Positions 11,401-21,735 of a stretch of DNA of 64,000 nt are shown here, in pieces (position 1 is the first letter of the stretch; the number at the start of each line of letters is the position of its first letter). The DNA is taken from contig NC_064046.1 of the NCBI RefSeq assembly GCF_932526225.1, positions 9,077,719-9,141,718 on the forward strand, in the 5' to 3' direction. A model generated the notes under the pieces. The model was not told the origin of the DNA. It ran no database searches and saw only the letters and a list, made by a program, of their open reading frames with translations. The position numbers and the translations under genes are program-made. The stretch is from Nematostella vectensis. Taxonomy: Eukaryota; Cnidaria; Anthozoa; Actiniaria; Edwardsiidae.

Positions 11401-13286
11401 CTTTTGCGAGGTATGGTAACTATCCACTTTTCACATTTCATCCATGTTACTCATGACGCCCGTGTTTCTGATAGTACCCTTTTGATTTACAGCTACGGTG
11501 ATATATGTGTTGATGATAAAAATATTAAAAACGCTGTATAATAAGTATCATATTGTCCAGGGCAGTAAGGGGCAATAGAACACGGGCTCACCCTATATTA
11601 TAAAAAAAAATTATAAGGAAATGATCAGTATGGGCGTGGCTGTGCCCCCCCCCCCCAACACCCATGTTGCACTCGTTTGCTTCCGCCATATGGAAACTTA
11701 TTGAGTCTTGAGAATGTTTCTCTGACCCGTTAGCTTCGCCCTTTGGCCATAACGAGACCCATAAGGTCCAATACGTCCCGCGCGGTCTGTCAAAAGGGAC
11801 TATGGTGTGGAGTGTCTAACCTAGCTTTCACAAGCATCCTTTTCAGGAGTGTAAAACGATCTCTGGTTCTAGCAAGAAGCAGCCCACCGCATTTCTTGAA
11901 ACCTGGAAACGAAAATCAATAAACCTGGTGCTTTAATTTTGAGAACCATCGGAAATGTAATATATCATTTTGGTATATATCGTACAAAGCATTTATCGCT
12001 ATACAACCGCCTCAAGTTATCAAGATGCACACATCTTGCATAGCCTTTATCTGTTTATCTACACTCTTTTGATATAGCCTGATAGTAAGAAGCGACAGCT
12101 GTCTATATTTAAATACTACAAAAAACGATAGCGTTAGGTCTCGCGCTCTAAATGGTTACCAGTCTCTTGCCCAGTCTCCCTCTCCAATTGTGAGTAGCAC
12201 GTTGCCGCGTAGTCGCTTATGCGAGTCTCGACCTCAGTCCCCCGCAGCTTTCCCAGTATCCCAGCGGCGTGCCATGTCGTACCACCAGAAAGACTAGAAG
12301 ATCAGAGACGAAGATGTTATCATGGAGGAGATCAAATATGAAGATGTTATCAGGGAGGAGATCAAATGTGAAGATCTATCTTATCACGGAGGAGATCGAA
12401 TATAAAGATCTTATAATGGAGAAGATCAAATATAAAAATCTTATCATATGGAGGAGATCAAATGTGAAGATCTACCTTATCATGGAGGAGATCAAATGTG
12501 AAGATCTTATCATGGAGGAGATCAAATATGAAGATCTTATCATGGGGGAAGATCAAATATGAATATCTATTTTATCATGGAGGAGATCAAATATGAAGAT
12601 CTTATCATGGGGGAGATCAAATATAAAGATCTTATCATGGAGGAGATCAAATATGAAGATCTTATCATGAGGGAGATCAAATATAAAGATCTTATCATGG
12701 AGGAGATCAAATATGAAGATCTTCTCATGGAGGAGACCAAATATGAAGATCTTCTCATTGAGGAGATCAAATATGAAGATCTTATCATGGTGGAGATCAA
12801 ATATGAAGATATTATCATGGAGGAGATCAAATGTGAAGATCTTATCATGGAGGAGATCAAATGTGAGAGATCAAATATGAAGATCTTATCATGGGGGAGA
12901 TCAAATGTGAAGATCTTATCATGGAGGAGATCGAATATGAAGGAAAGACTAGGAAAGAAATTTGAAAGAAAGACCTCAAAGTACAGGGAGCTCAAATCTC
13001 CTTAGAGGATCCCAAAGCCCAAAGCTTTCATTTTCTTTTCTATTCTACAATGTCTTCCTTTATTGAGGTGCCAGCTGCCTTGTGACAAAAGGTGAAATCT
13101 CCTCACCTTCCTTGCTCCAGTAGTACAATGTCCTTCCATCCTTCCTTCGCAAGATGATAAGCGACTGAGCATCCCCATACCCCTCCCCCACCGATGACAA
13201 TCTGAGCCTGAGTGGGGAGGTCTGCGGATGTGGATTGCTGGCGGTTATGAGTTTGAACACTGGTGATCCCAAGTAGTTTAAGTGTT
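5496..13286 (-). CDS. PDPR: PDPR-like mitochondrial FAD-dependent / GcvT-fold protein
   Basis: Sixteen phase-consistent exons on the minus strand: 13107-13286, 12160-12293, 11821-11902, 11130-11211, 10870-10951, 10450-10571, 9728-9748 (21-nt microexon, WARQLGL), 9129-9372, 8641-8765, 8170-8518, 7486-7616, 7122-7273, 6854-7055, 6187-6282, 5952-6113 and 5496-5825. They encode about 830 residues; the human regulatory subunit is about 880. The N-terminal dinucleotide fold has IGGGGVWGCSVAYHL, then TTWHAAGIL, FVNCAGM, NGPESFTPDGRCIMGEAP and YFVAAGACTNGIANAAG. The C-terminal half is an aminomethyltransferase-like fold ending WGGETIVHNGDVIGMVTSS. The succession of motifs fits PDPR better than dimethylglycine or sarcosine dehydrogenase (inference). 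PDPR lowers the magnesium sensitivity of the mitochondrial pyruvate dehydrogenase phosphatase. The first coding exon with ATG and the targeting peptide is not certain; 13416-13456 is a weak phase-compatible candidate. Confidence 0.88.
6645..6801. mobile_element. MITE with GACAGCACGATTTAGTCGTA-type ends (copy 1)
   Basis: The two ends are imperfect inverted repeats of about 30 bp (GGCAGCACGATTTAAAAGTA at the left; complement of GACTAAATCGTGCTGTCC at the right). It lies in the PDPR-like intron between exons 6187-6282 and 6854-7055. A second copy of the same family is at 47448-47620. Just upstream, 6561-6625 holds two copies of a 33-bp direct repeat (acacatcctgactattgact core). Confidence 0.65.
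7274..7485 (-). repeat. Intronic partial copies of the neighbouring exon's 3' end and donor
   Basis: The intron between PDPR-like exons 7486-7616 and 7122-7273 contains three or four diverged copies of a short phrase. It resembles the end of exon 7486-7616 on the minus strand (ACAGGAATTCTTGAGATCAAG followed by the gtgag donor). Examples are ACAGGAATCCTGAAGACC, ATAGGAATCCTGAAGATCAAGG and ACAGGGATCCGTGAGATCA. They look like an old tandem duplication of the exon/intron junction. The used acceptor is probably the one after 'cttacattctcaag', which restores frame at Ser-Gln-Asp. Confidence 0.55.
7867..8062. mobile_element. MITE with CAGGSCCGTAGCC ends (copy 3 type), relative at about 24694-24840
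   Basis: The left end CAGGCCCGTAGCCAGGGTTTTGAG and right end GGCTACGGCCCTG are inverted repeats. The interior shares long phrases with 24694-24840, for example GACCATTTTCTCTTA and the GCTCGTCCTA-like part, so both loci hold members of one family; the second lacks a clear right end. It sits in a PDPR-like intron. Confidence 0.6.
8822..9012. repeat. 53-bp tandem repeat, three copies plus a partial copy
   Basis: The unit begins CAGTAGAACCCCGCTAACTC and ends GGATAGTGGTAATA. Three near-identical units run to about 8980, followed by a diverged fragment. The unit start resembles the end of a pogo-like element, so the array may have grown from a transposon end. It lies in the PDPR-like intron between exons 8641-8765 and 9129-9372. 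Confidence 0.75.
12300..12945. repeat. 30-bp minisatellite abutting a PDPR-like splice acceptor
   Basis: About 21 tandem copies of a 30-bp unit (core GAGGAGATCAAATATGAAGA then TCTTATCATG), with occasional 33-36-bp variants and one partial unit. Because 30 is a multiple of three, the array is open on both strands (EEIKYEDLIM on plus, SSYLISSMIR-like on minus). These ORFs are by-products. On the minus strand the array ends directly at the acceptor of exon 12160-12293. The acceptor itself (gatcttctag) looks like a repeat unit, so the repeat forms the intron's 3' end. Confidence 0.85.
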
Positions 13287-14285
13287 CTAAAATAAGAAAA
13301 AAATTGATTGAATTGATCTCAAAACAAGGCATAAATGTCATAGAGTCCAAAACCTAGCCTGTGAGCCGGCTTCAGGATCCCTGTGGCGCAGAAAAACAGG
13401 AATTTCAGAATCAACCCATTGGAGAGCCAGCCAGCAGGCTCCTGAAAGCAATACATTCTATTCTCGTCATACACACGTTGTTATACTAAGGTGCTTTCGC
13501 GTACCCCCTCCTATCCACAACTATTAGTTTTCGTGATGGTTTGATTTCCGCATTATAAAGATGGCGAAATTGTAGTTCAAAATTTACATGTTAAAGCCCA
13601 TCGATCCGACTTGCGTGACACATGGTTTCGTAGGCTCAGTAGTGAATTATATCCACTATTATTATTATATTTCAAAAGTATCAAATAATACAGGGAAAAT
13701 TATATTTTGAAAAATGATTCTGGTTTTGAATATTTAAAACAAAAACAAAACAATGTTGCCATGAAAGTCAGACCTACAGACCTTAACCGGTAATTTGTGT
13801 ATATCGTCCTTGAAGTCTCAAGTATCTGGGTAAGTTTCCTAGAAAGCAGGTTAACGCTTACCCTGGGATATGATTGCCCTTTTATTCAATCAAATGTCAA
13901 GATAGCTATATTTATTTACGGCTTAGTGTTAACCTGCTTTCTAGAAACCTGGCCCAGTTTAAAATAACGTGTGGATGCAGCACTAATGTGGCGCACACCG
14001 TTGTGGGGGGAAACTGATAGATCATAAATGATCAGTCACCTATCCATTTTGTGTTACACTAGGTTAAAAAACCAAAATGCTTTAATTTCCCTATTCAAAG
14101 GTTCTACAGGCTAATTATGAAGTATGTTTTGACAAACAGTTGAAATTATTTCATATTTTACATTATTTCATGATTTTTGTGATTTTTTGGGTTTTACCCA
14201 CAATGCTTTGCGGGTGTGGCTCCCACTACAATATCACACAGAATACAGTATAAGTAACACTAAATACTTTAAAATGTCACTTTTC
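13287..14285. other. Region between PDPR-like exon 2 and the transposase ORF, with a 132-bp MITE
   Basis: It must contain the PDPR-like promoter and first exon, which I could not fix. A foldback element occupies 13826-13957, with ends CTGGGTAAGTTTCCTAGAAA and the inverse of CTAGAAACCTGGCCCAG; each arm also has AAGCAGGTTAAC. No other gene is visible. Confidence 0.5.
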
Positions 14286-17087
14286 TCAAAGAATGGCAAG
14301 GATGGCTTCATTTTCCTTCAATGGAAGCTTGTAAATAAGTTTCTTGCCTCTTTTCTTAGTGGGGAGGTCACCACAAATATGGCGGACAGTGGCCGCATAA
14401 ACAACTGCAATCCGTTTTTCGTTTAAGGTGAAAGTCATGTCATGAATATTATCACGGAGATAAAAATGCCCTTTCAAGACAGACTCTCCTCTCAGTGCAG
14501 TGTTGTGGTAATCATCAGTGTAGTCATGTTCTAGCTCCTCAACACCTGCTGACGTGACTTTGAGGAGATAGAAATCGTACATTCTATCACCTTCAGCCTC
14601 AATGGCAACAGTGCTGCCGCACGCAGCCAGATCTGCCATGTGTGATGCTGTATCATGATCAAGAGCAGGCTGCTCTGTGGCTTGACGAGTGATAGCAACT
14701 GAACCATCTCTAGGGATAGTCACTTCTTTCCACTCATCAAGCCATGCCTTATTGGTACATGAATCTTCATCTTTCACAATGCAGCTCACACAGTAGCATG
14801 TCCGATGCCGTACTAGGACCTTCTCTTGCTGGGGAAGTGTCTTGACACAGTGCCATTTTCTTATGCCCTTTGCTTCCTTGAACTTTCGCCCATCACGGTT
14901 CCTGGAGACTGCACCCTCTCCTTTTGCAGGAACATAAAAGAAAACACGGCGTGTCAGCTGGGTAGCCGTTCTACGAGCAGCATAGCTAGTTGCTGCTGGC
15001 TCTGTAAAGTTTGCAACCAGATAAGCATACATGTCCTTTGCAGAATTGATTTTAGCTTTTCTGCGTAGGACGGCTTGGCTGGTTTTCTGCTTTACATGAG
15101 AGCCAGCAGCATCTTGCTCTCCTTTAGCATGGGAGGTTTCGAAAAAGCTTCTTTGGATGGGATATCCAAAATCTGCCAGAGAACATGACAAATCTCCAAT
15201 GCAGTGTCGTGACTTATATTGTGCTGCGCACCCATCTGTAAATTCATGCAAGAGCTCAATGCTATAGCCCACATCGTTGACCAGGTAATCATGAATAAGC
15301 TCTTGGGCTTTGTGCACACTGTCATGGTCTTGCGTCGGATCATCGGAAACCACAAACAAGTGCTCTTTGATCAAGTGTGGCTCAGCCTCTGTGCTTGTGA
15401 TCCCGTCTTTACTTTCAACAGCATGGCGATGTAAGATGGTAACATGTAGAGAAGCCTTGGTTACGTCAAAGAACTCTGATTGGATCTCATCTTGCTGGCG
15501 ACACGCATACCCCTCAGAATAGTCGTGAATGCACACGACATGGCCAAGTGGCAAGTGTTCCAAAAGATTATCAAGTTGCTCACGTTGCCTTTTAGCCATG
15601 AATGAATGCAGGGGATAGGCTTCCAAAAGCTTTTTGAAATATGTAAACATTTCTGAGGGTGGTGTTTCTTTGGGGACCAAGGCTATCTTCTTTTTCTCTT
15701 GACCATTGGCAAGGAATTTTCCAGTGGGTAGGTACTCGTACCTAGACCAACAAACACTTCCTTCATTGCTAGACTCCTCTGGAAGTAGTTTTATTTTCTC
15801 CACAGAGCATCTGTTGCAATCTCGCTCCAAGCACTTGATTTTATGGTGCTCTATCCCATCTTCCTTTGAGCATAAGGTTGCATCAGCCGCTTCTGTCAAC
15901 GTTTTGAAAATGGGCGACTCTTCGCTCTCGTTTCCCGTCGTCTTGACCACACCCTTTCGAAACTTCATACATGTGTCGAAAAGAATTTTCGTTTCGACAT
16001 ATTTTCTGCAAAGGCAAGATTTTCTGTCCCTTTCTCTTGCTTGTTTTACAAAGTAAGGTTTTAACATCTCGAATTTACGTTGCGCTACTTTTACTTCAGG
16101 GTGAAGCTTCGCAAATTCCTGGAAAGCCTCCGTTTGGCTCGTTTCGAGAACATGCTTGGGGTGGGTTAAATACTGTTTTTTGCCAACTCTGTTTTTCACA
16201 AAGTCACTTTTGTCTCCTGTAGGACGACTAGCCGAACTGGCCCAGAAGCAGTAAATTTTTTCAACGTCTTCTTCTGGGAGCGCATCTCGACGTGTTTTTC
16301 TTTTTAAATAAAGCCAGCTTTCACCTTCTCCCTTTAAAATCTCCTCCCTTGTTTTGATGGCTTTACTGATGCTCTTTTCGTTAAGGCCGACTAACTTTCC
16401 TAGGGACTTTTTTGCTCTCGACTTTTTTATATTATCTCCAAAGGCAAGTGATTTAAGTGCTTTGTAGGCAGCGCGTTTTTCGTTCGATCCCGAACGTTTG
16501 ACGTGTTTCAAACCTTCAGAGATATCCGACGCGAGGGCTTTCAACGTGTTACTTTCTTTTTCTTCTTCTGGAGTTTTCACTACCCCTTGCCTGGAAAGTA
16601 TTTTTCTTGTTCTCGGGCTGTTTATCAAAGTTTCTAGTACTTCGGCTTTTTTCTCGGGAGTTTGCGGAAGTTTATCTTTGACCTTGTCAGTAACACGTTT
16701 TTTGGACGTGCGGTTCTTGAATCTCTCCCCAGTGTTCTGCAAAATTTTTTTCTCCTGTCCTTGTTCTTCCTTATTTTTCTGGCGGTATCTACGGACCCTT
16801 TCCCTTGTCTTTTCTCTTGCTATTTGTCTTTTTGTTTCAAGTTCTTCTCTGGCGGTAGCTCGTTGTTCTTTGCGTCTCTTCTTTGACGCAGCTTTCTTTA
16901 TTTCCGTTCTTGTTCGTGACTTGCCTTTTGTCTCCTCTCGTCTCGCTTTTCGCCGCTCGATTACTTGAGCTATTTTCTTATTGCGATTTTTCTCGTAGTA
17001 ATCTTTGTCTTTTACCCTTTTTATTTCTTTTTTCTTGAGTGCTGCAGCTTGCTTACGTGAAACAGGATTTTCCATATGAATATTCAA
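14286..17087 (-). CDS. Intact 933-aa transposase-like protein (DDD/E-type, uncharacterised family)
   Basis: A single uninterrupted frame of 933 codons with no introns, unlike the neighbouring host genes. Residues 1-200 are very rich in Lys, Arg and Glu, probably a basic DNA-binding or coiled-coil region. A Cys-rich stretch follows (CLCRKYVE, then CLERDCNRCSVEK). The C-terminal half has HDYSEGYACRQQ (Asp 522), FTDGCAAQYKS (Asp 618) and ETSHAKGEQDAAG (Asp 659). This succession resembles the D...D...D/E core of multicopy proteins in cnidarians and fish whose equivalents read FSDGAASQFK and ATSHGKG. From this I infer a DNA-transposon transposase; I cannot name the superfamily and found no flanking terminal repeats. 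A domesticated gene is the alternative. The lack of any stop over 2.8 kb means recent activity or selection. Confidence 0.65.
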   Translation of the reverse strand: MNIHMENPVSRKQAAALKKKEIKRVKDKDYYEKNRNKKIAQVIERRKARREETKGKSRTRTEIKKAASKKRRKEQRATAREELETKRQIAREKTRERVRRYRQKNKEEQGQEKKILQNTGERFKNRTSKKRVTDKVKDKLPQTPEKKAEVLETLINSPRTRKILSRQGVVKTPEEEKESNTLKALASDISEGLKHVKRSGSNEKRAAYKALKSLAFGDNIKKSRAKKSLGKLVGLNEKSISKAIKTREEILKGEGESWLYLKRKTRRDALPEEDVEKIYCFWASSASRPTGDKSDFVKNRVGKKQYLTHPKHVLETSQTEAFQEFAKLHPEVKVAQRKFEMLKPYFVKQARERDRKSCLCRKYVETKILFDTCMKFRKGVVKTTGNESEESPIFKTLTEAADATLCSKEDGIEHHKIKCLERDCNRCSVEKIKLLPEESSNEGSVCWSRYEYLPTGKFLANGQEKKKIALVPKETPPSEMFTYFKKLLEAYPLHSFMAKRQREQLDNLLEHLPLGHVVCIHDYSEGYACRQQDEIQSEFFDVTKASLHVTILHRHAVESKDGITSTEAEPHLIKEHLFVVSDDPTQDHDSVHKAQELIHDYLVNDVGYSIELLHEFTDGCAAQYKSRHCIGDLSCSLADFGYPIQRSFFETSHAKGEQDAAGSHVKQKTSQAVLRRKAKINSAKDMYAYLVANFTEPAATSYAARRTATQLTRRVFFYVPAKGEGAVSRNRDGRKFKEAKGIRKWHCVKTLPQQEKVLVRHRTCYCVSCIVKDEDSCTNKAWLDEWKEVTIPRDGSVAITRQATEQPALDHDTASHMADLAACGSTVAIEAEGDRMYDFYLLKVTSAGVEELEHDYTDDYHNTALRGESVLKGHFYLRDNIHDMTFTLNEKRIAVVYAATVRHICGDLPTKKRGKKLIYKLPLKENEAILAIL

Positions 17088-18654
17088 AGGTTAGCTTGTG
17101 TATTGTGTTGCCGAATGACCGACTACACGTGCTACGCACTCTCTGTGCAATACCCGCGGGCGTTTATTTTTAACTTATGACGCACAAAACCCCTGCATTT
17201 TGTGCTGGGACCCCCATAAATCTATTGTTCTAGGCATGTGATCTCGTGGAAGTCTTCGAGGACGAGGAAAGAAGCAAGCAGAGACAATATTTTGAAACAT
17301 TTTAGCAGTTTTTCTTCGCGTTTTCTTCCAGCTGTAACGCTCGTTACGCTTTGTGAGCACTGTAATAATGCACAAAAGTGTTTCCGAATCATTGAAATTT
17401 GATTTTCTCGCTCAAAACTATTGCAATTCGGCTGAAATCTTTAGCGATGTCGGCTAAACACAAGCCCAAAGCGGGGATGTCGTAGTGAGTACCGTTTGAT
17501 AAAAGTACTATTACTAAATTTTGTGTTTTGTGATTGCGATGGTGTAAAATTAAACTCATTTTCAATGTAACAGAAAGTGTTTCCGAATTATTGGTTGTCT
17601 TTTTTTCGCAAAAACTATTTGGTGGATTGTCTGAAAACTTCGCTTACAAGAAGTTTATTTGTTGCCCATCATAAAATTAAAATTTAGTTTATCACATTTG
17701 TTTTTATAGTACCTAAAATCGGTCATTATTTGTGGAGCAGGTTTGTTAATAACACGAGCGTTACATGCTGTTTAGACGCATCATCGATATTTTGTAAATC
17801 TTAATATCTGCAAATACAATAAATGAATTTGTTTAAAATTACTTGTATATGTTTGTTATATTATTATCCTTATTTATGTCGGTTCAATTTAGCAGATTTT
17901 TTAAAAGCCTTTAAGAAAATTTAACTAAAATGTTATTTTGTGATGCGGTGTTAGACCGGAAATGTAACGCGTTACATTCTAAATTTGCTGTGTTTATTAA
18001 ATTTCTAGATTTTTGTCAAGAAATGTCTACTCAGAAATATAATATTTTTTCCTTGGTCTTGTAAATTGGTTATTGGACTACAATTATAAAAAGTTTCATG
18101 TGAAAAGCATAAGAACTGAGAGAGATATATACTATTTTGTGCGACAGTTTGTTGTTTTTGCTAAAATGGTGCCATGATTGTGCTACTGATCGTTACCTGT
18201 CGCTACTGGTTGCATAGGCGCAGGTGACAGCTCTAGGTCGCAACTGGGCAGCTCGCCACATGATCCTAGACAAACAAACAGACAAGTGAAAAGTAAGTTG
18301 AAAACAAGTCATTGCTTGTGTTGTTACTGCTGTTGTTTTGTGTTATCGGAAGTCATGAAAGTGCAAACAGAAGGGGCATCACATTGATGTTCTTGTTTTG
18401 TAGGGGGTCTTTGAATTTTCCCCAGAAAATTTTGAAAATCCATATTTTATATCCCTAACATAGTACCCTCCCTTGAGAAATAATGACTGTTCCCTTAAAT
18501 TTGATTATTTTGCAATAATAATTAGCATAGGTAACTTAAAACTGTAGGCTTGAACATATGCCCTGAGGCAGCTAATAAACATTAAAACCAAACACATTTA
18601 AACCAAACATAATTCAAATCAATCCGGAAATCTTATAAAATGTATAGTCTTTTT
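17088..18654. other. AT-rich region without a recognised gene
   Basis: No convincing coding exon on either strand. The phrase AAAGTGTTTCCGAAT occurs twice (about 17377 and 17575), each followed by TCGCWMAAACTATT, a diverged direct duplication of about 200 bp spacing. It may be 5' flank or non-coding part of the transposase element. Confidence 0.35.
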
Positions 18655-19092
18655 TTAAACAATGTTACAGTTTCTAACTATTAATAAAATAATACTTTTC
18701 GAAAATAAGGTTGAAGTCGACTTCATTGGCAAGGTGACAGTATTTTTTGAGTCTGCATATGGTGAAGTTCTTGATTGGCCTCCAAATCTCCTTAGTTCCT
18801 CAATAAAACTGCATTGAGATTCAACAATATGGTCCTTTGCACTGCAATAGTTCACATCAGATTGACCAGAGGTAATTGATTGAGTAGCAGAGATAGGCAA
18901 TAGTTTGTTTGATTTTAGTTTAGCATGGTTTTTTAGTTTCTCAGTTTTGACAAGTCTCTCAATGAGTTCGCGGCCTCTCAAATGGTTCGACCCGTTTCGA
19001 AATCGCTCGACATCTTTTAGGTTGGGTCTACCGCGAACGGTGTGTGCATCTGTAAGTGATTTGAGCGTACTTGGTAGCGATAGCTTATCCAT
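18655..19092 (-). CDS. Hypothetical 145-aa basic protein or first exon
   Basis: An ATG-initiated frame starting MDKLSLPSTLKSLTDAHT followed by a Lys/Arg-rich stretch (RGRPNLKDVERFRNG, ERLVKTEKLKNHAKLK). Composition is more protein-like than neighbouring frames, but the C-terminal 30 residues are not, so the real exon may end earlier at a splice donor. It lies 245 bp outside the left end of the TTAA-flanked element. I do not recognise the family. Confidence 0.35.
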   Translation of the reverse strand: MDKLSLPSTLKSLTDAHTVRGRPNLKDVERFRNGSNHLRGRELIERLVKTEKLKNHAKLKSNKLLPISATQSITSGQSDVNYCSAKDHIVESQCSFIEELRRFGGQSRTSPYADSKNTVTLPMKSTSTLFSKSIILLIVRNCNIV

Positions 19093-19340
19093 AACTTCGA
19101 CCTACTGAAATACTACAATATGGCGGCTCCTATGACAGCCTCGTCATGCATGGCCGATCGACCATGTGATGATCGGCTTTGTTTTTGTGATGATCGGCTT
19201 TGTTTTTTGTAGTTATCTGTAATTGGTTGAAACGTTGCTATAGTTACATGATGACGTACTTTATTTTATAGACCAAGATGAACAAAAAGAAAACTGAATT
19301 TAATACTCGACACTTTTCTACGAAAAGTGCGAGTAATTAA

Positions 19341-19897
19341 GACCAGCGGTCTGAGTTCGTCGAGATTTCTCGGAAAAATGATGTTTGGGCGCCCTAGCTC
19401 AAAACTAAACTGGTAATAGGTATGGTTGACCTCAGTATACTGTGAAAGTTTGAAGCAATTTGGATGAATATTTTTGGCGATAAGAGCCAAAAAGTAATTT
19501 TTCGTCTCCCGCACCCGGATTTGAGACAATTTCGTGGTTGTTAGAAAAAGACTAAAAACCGGTTCGCAACGCGTGATAAAACATTTGAAGCTTATATAAA
19601 CCTAAAGAATAGATAATAAGGATTTCCCAGGCTGAAAGATAAGCTGTTCTGTCAGCACCTTATTATTTTACGCGATTTTATTTTATTTTATGTTTTTAGA
19701 TGACTTTGAAAAGCCTTGAAATGATCGTGTAATATCGCCGATGCGATGTGGATTTGGCAAAAATGATTGCATTCATCGAAAAGAACATCATTTCTACTTT
19801 TGATATGTGAAATAAAATTTAGGGGCAAATAAAATCCGACTTTTTTACAAGCCGAAATATGACCCCCACTTGACCCTAATTATAAACAAATGCCGAC
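19341..19897. repeat. Left terminal inverted repeat, 557 bp
   Basis: Pairs with 22823-23379. The minus-strand frame beginning MSQIRVRETKNYF is shared with the other arm, where it lies on the plus strand. The paired open frames result from the repeat and are not evidence of two genes. Confidence 0.85.
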
Positions 19898-20548
19898 TAC
19901 TGTATCGGGTTTTCCGCATTCAAACAACGCCTTCAAATCTCCAGAAAAACAAGAAAGAGCGCTCAAATCAAAAGAAATATACTGCCGGCAATACTAAAAT
20001 TTAATGGTAATAATTTCATAGCATTTATTGCATTAAATTTCGATTTTTAGGCTCGCGTGATACTATTTTGTTTGCTGTCATGCTTACGTAATTAAAGCGT
20101 TACAAACAAAGCGACAAGCATAAAATACCTCACCATGACTGCAATAAGACTTTTCTGATAATTACTTATTAAAAATAAAAACGTCCAAAAGAAGAAAATG
20201 AGAGTTTTGCATGTTTTTTATTTAATTAACAAGCGATACTGACATAATTTTGTAGTTTTAAATTGTAATTAAACAAAAAGCTTGATCAAATTGTCAAAAT
20301 TTGCTTATTTTCAAAGCCTTTGTTCAACAACAAATTTGATCAAATAAAAATACACATTATGCAAGAACGCTGAGACATTTGCGATATTGAGGCCTCTCGC
20401 CGTAAGCTGTTTTCCTTTTTAGTAAAAGAGAGTATTGAAGTGTAAAAACTTACTCTGGTCTTCACAACAGAACACAGGATTACCGACTCAGAAATCTATT
20501 TCATGTAACCATGAAAAAAATATAATCGGGACCCAAGAAATCGTTGAT

Positions 20549-21735
20549 TTATTTTGCGCAACTACATCTTCGAATAACATCCACGAGCGTGGCTACAAAA
20601 GAAGCTTTGCGTCGGGTTGCTCCGGGCACTTGAAGCTCCAGCTCTTTGCAGATAGTGGGAAGGGTGGCCACTGAAAGAAAGGTGAGCCTGGACCTGGAGT
20701 ACAAGTGGCACAAGTCGATGCCGTTCGCTTCTATTGGGTGATTTAGTTGGCATTCATCTAGGATGGCAGCTCTCGTACGGAAGTAGGCGGCTGCCTCCTC
20801 CGCAGCCTCTACTGCCTCCGCACCCTGTGTTATTTTCGGAAATAATACACCTGTACTTGGCCCGGTAATAGGAACTCGCTGATTTAATCGGCGTTCCCCT
20901 GTATAGAGATGCAGCTTGTTGATTCTATCACTTCATTCCCAATTAATGGTACGCCCCCCTCCTCCCCCCGACTACTTTTTGGTGGTAGCCAAGCTTGCCG
21001 GGAAGGGGGGACTCCGAAAAAAACAGACGGGGGTGATCGTCGGCAAAATTGATTGTAACCCGTTAGGGATGGCACTTTAGGCGTGGTCAACAGAAATTAT
21101 TTCCTCTAAGAGATGGAAAATTGGGTGAGGTCGAAGGAATTTTTGCCCCTAAGGGATAGCAGAATCGATAAAAAAAAACCCGTTTAACACCCCCTTAGGA
21201 ATAGCAATTAATCGAAGTTTATACCCTAAGAGATAACAGAATGGAAAAAAAACGTTTAACACCCACTTAGGAATAGCAGTTGGACAAATTTTACACCCTA
21301 AGAGATAGCAAAATCTGAAAAATCCTCCAACACCCCCTAAGAGATGGCAGTTGGTAGAAATTTTATACCCTAAAAGATATGACGATTACCCCCGTCTACA
21401 TTTTTAGAAAGTACCCCCCCCCCCCCCCCCCGGGCAAAGATATGCATTCCCCTTCTTTGTCAAACTCGCATTTGCCGTATAGTGTGTGCCGGTCTAACCA
21501 AGCCAAGCGTGTATAGCCTTTCACGCACTGGACAGCTGAATAGTTTTGTGGTAGGCTCTTCCTCGTTGCTGACTGCGGGTTCTGGCTCAGCGGCGTTCGC
21601 CCTGCGCTCGACAGCACGCTTGATGTCATCGAATTCACCGTCACTGAACGAGCCCGGAAACGTTGAAATCGATTGGTCAGGATGCGGCTTGAAGGCTCTC
21701 TCTCCTCTTCCCCTCCCACTCCCCTCGTTTTTCAT
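20549..21735 (-). pseudogene. Decayed zinc-finger gene inside the TTAA element
   Basis: The 3' exon at 20549 to about 20935 is open for some 125 codons and ends in TAA. It contains RAAILDECQLNHPIEANGID, LCHLYSRSRLTFLSV and KELELQVPGATRRKASF; a helical SAP-like character is possible. The 5' exon, about 21425-21735, has an acidic stretch (SDGEFDDIKRAVERRA, SNEEEPTTKLFSCPV) that runs into a C2H2-like finger only after a frame change near 21520 (CVKGYTRLAWLDRH, then YGKC). The finger type FSCP..GC..Y.R...L.RH is common in anthozoan multicopy genes. The frameshift and the nested repeat between the exons suggest the copy is dead. No catalytic transposase core is seen. Confidence 0.5.
21026..21396. 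repeat. Inverted-repeat element with internal CCCTAAGAGATA tandem units (copy 1)
   Basis: It begins GACGGGGGTGATCGTCGG and ends GACGATTACCCCCGTC. Between the ends is a degenerate tandem array around CCCTAAGAGATAGCA. The same ends and same array type recur at 61773-62126 inside an RNF31 intron, so this is a mobile family. It is nested in the TTAA element. Confidence 0.7.

Noticed and set aside
12269-13005. Repetitive ORFs (EEIKYEDLIM on plus, SSYLISSMIR on minus)
   Set aside because: A 30-bp tandem repeat is open in several frames by construction; it lies in a PDPR-like intron.
14826-16968. Several plus-strand ORFs of 70-156 codons
   Set aside because: Antisense shadows of the 933-codon minus-strand transposase-like ORF.
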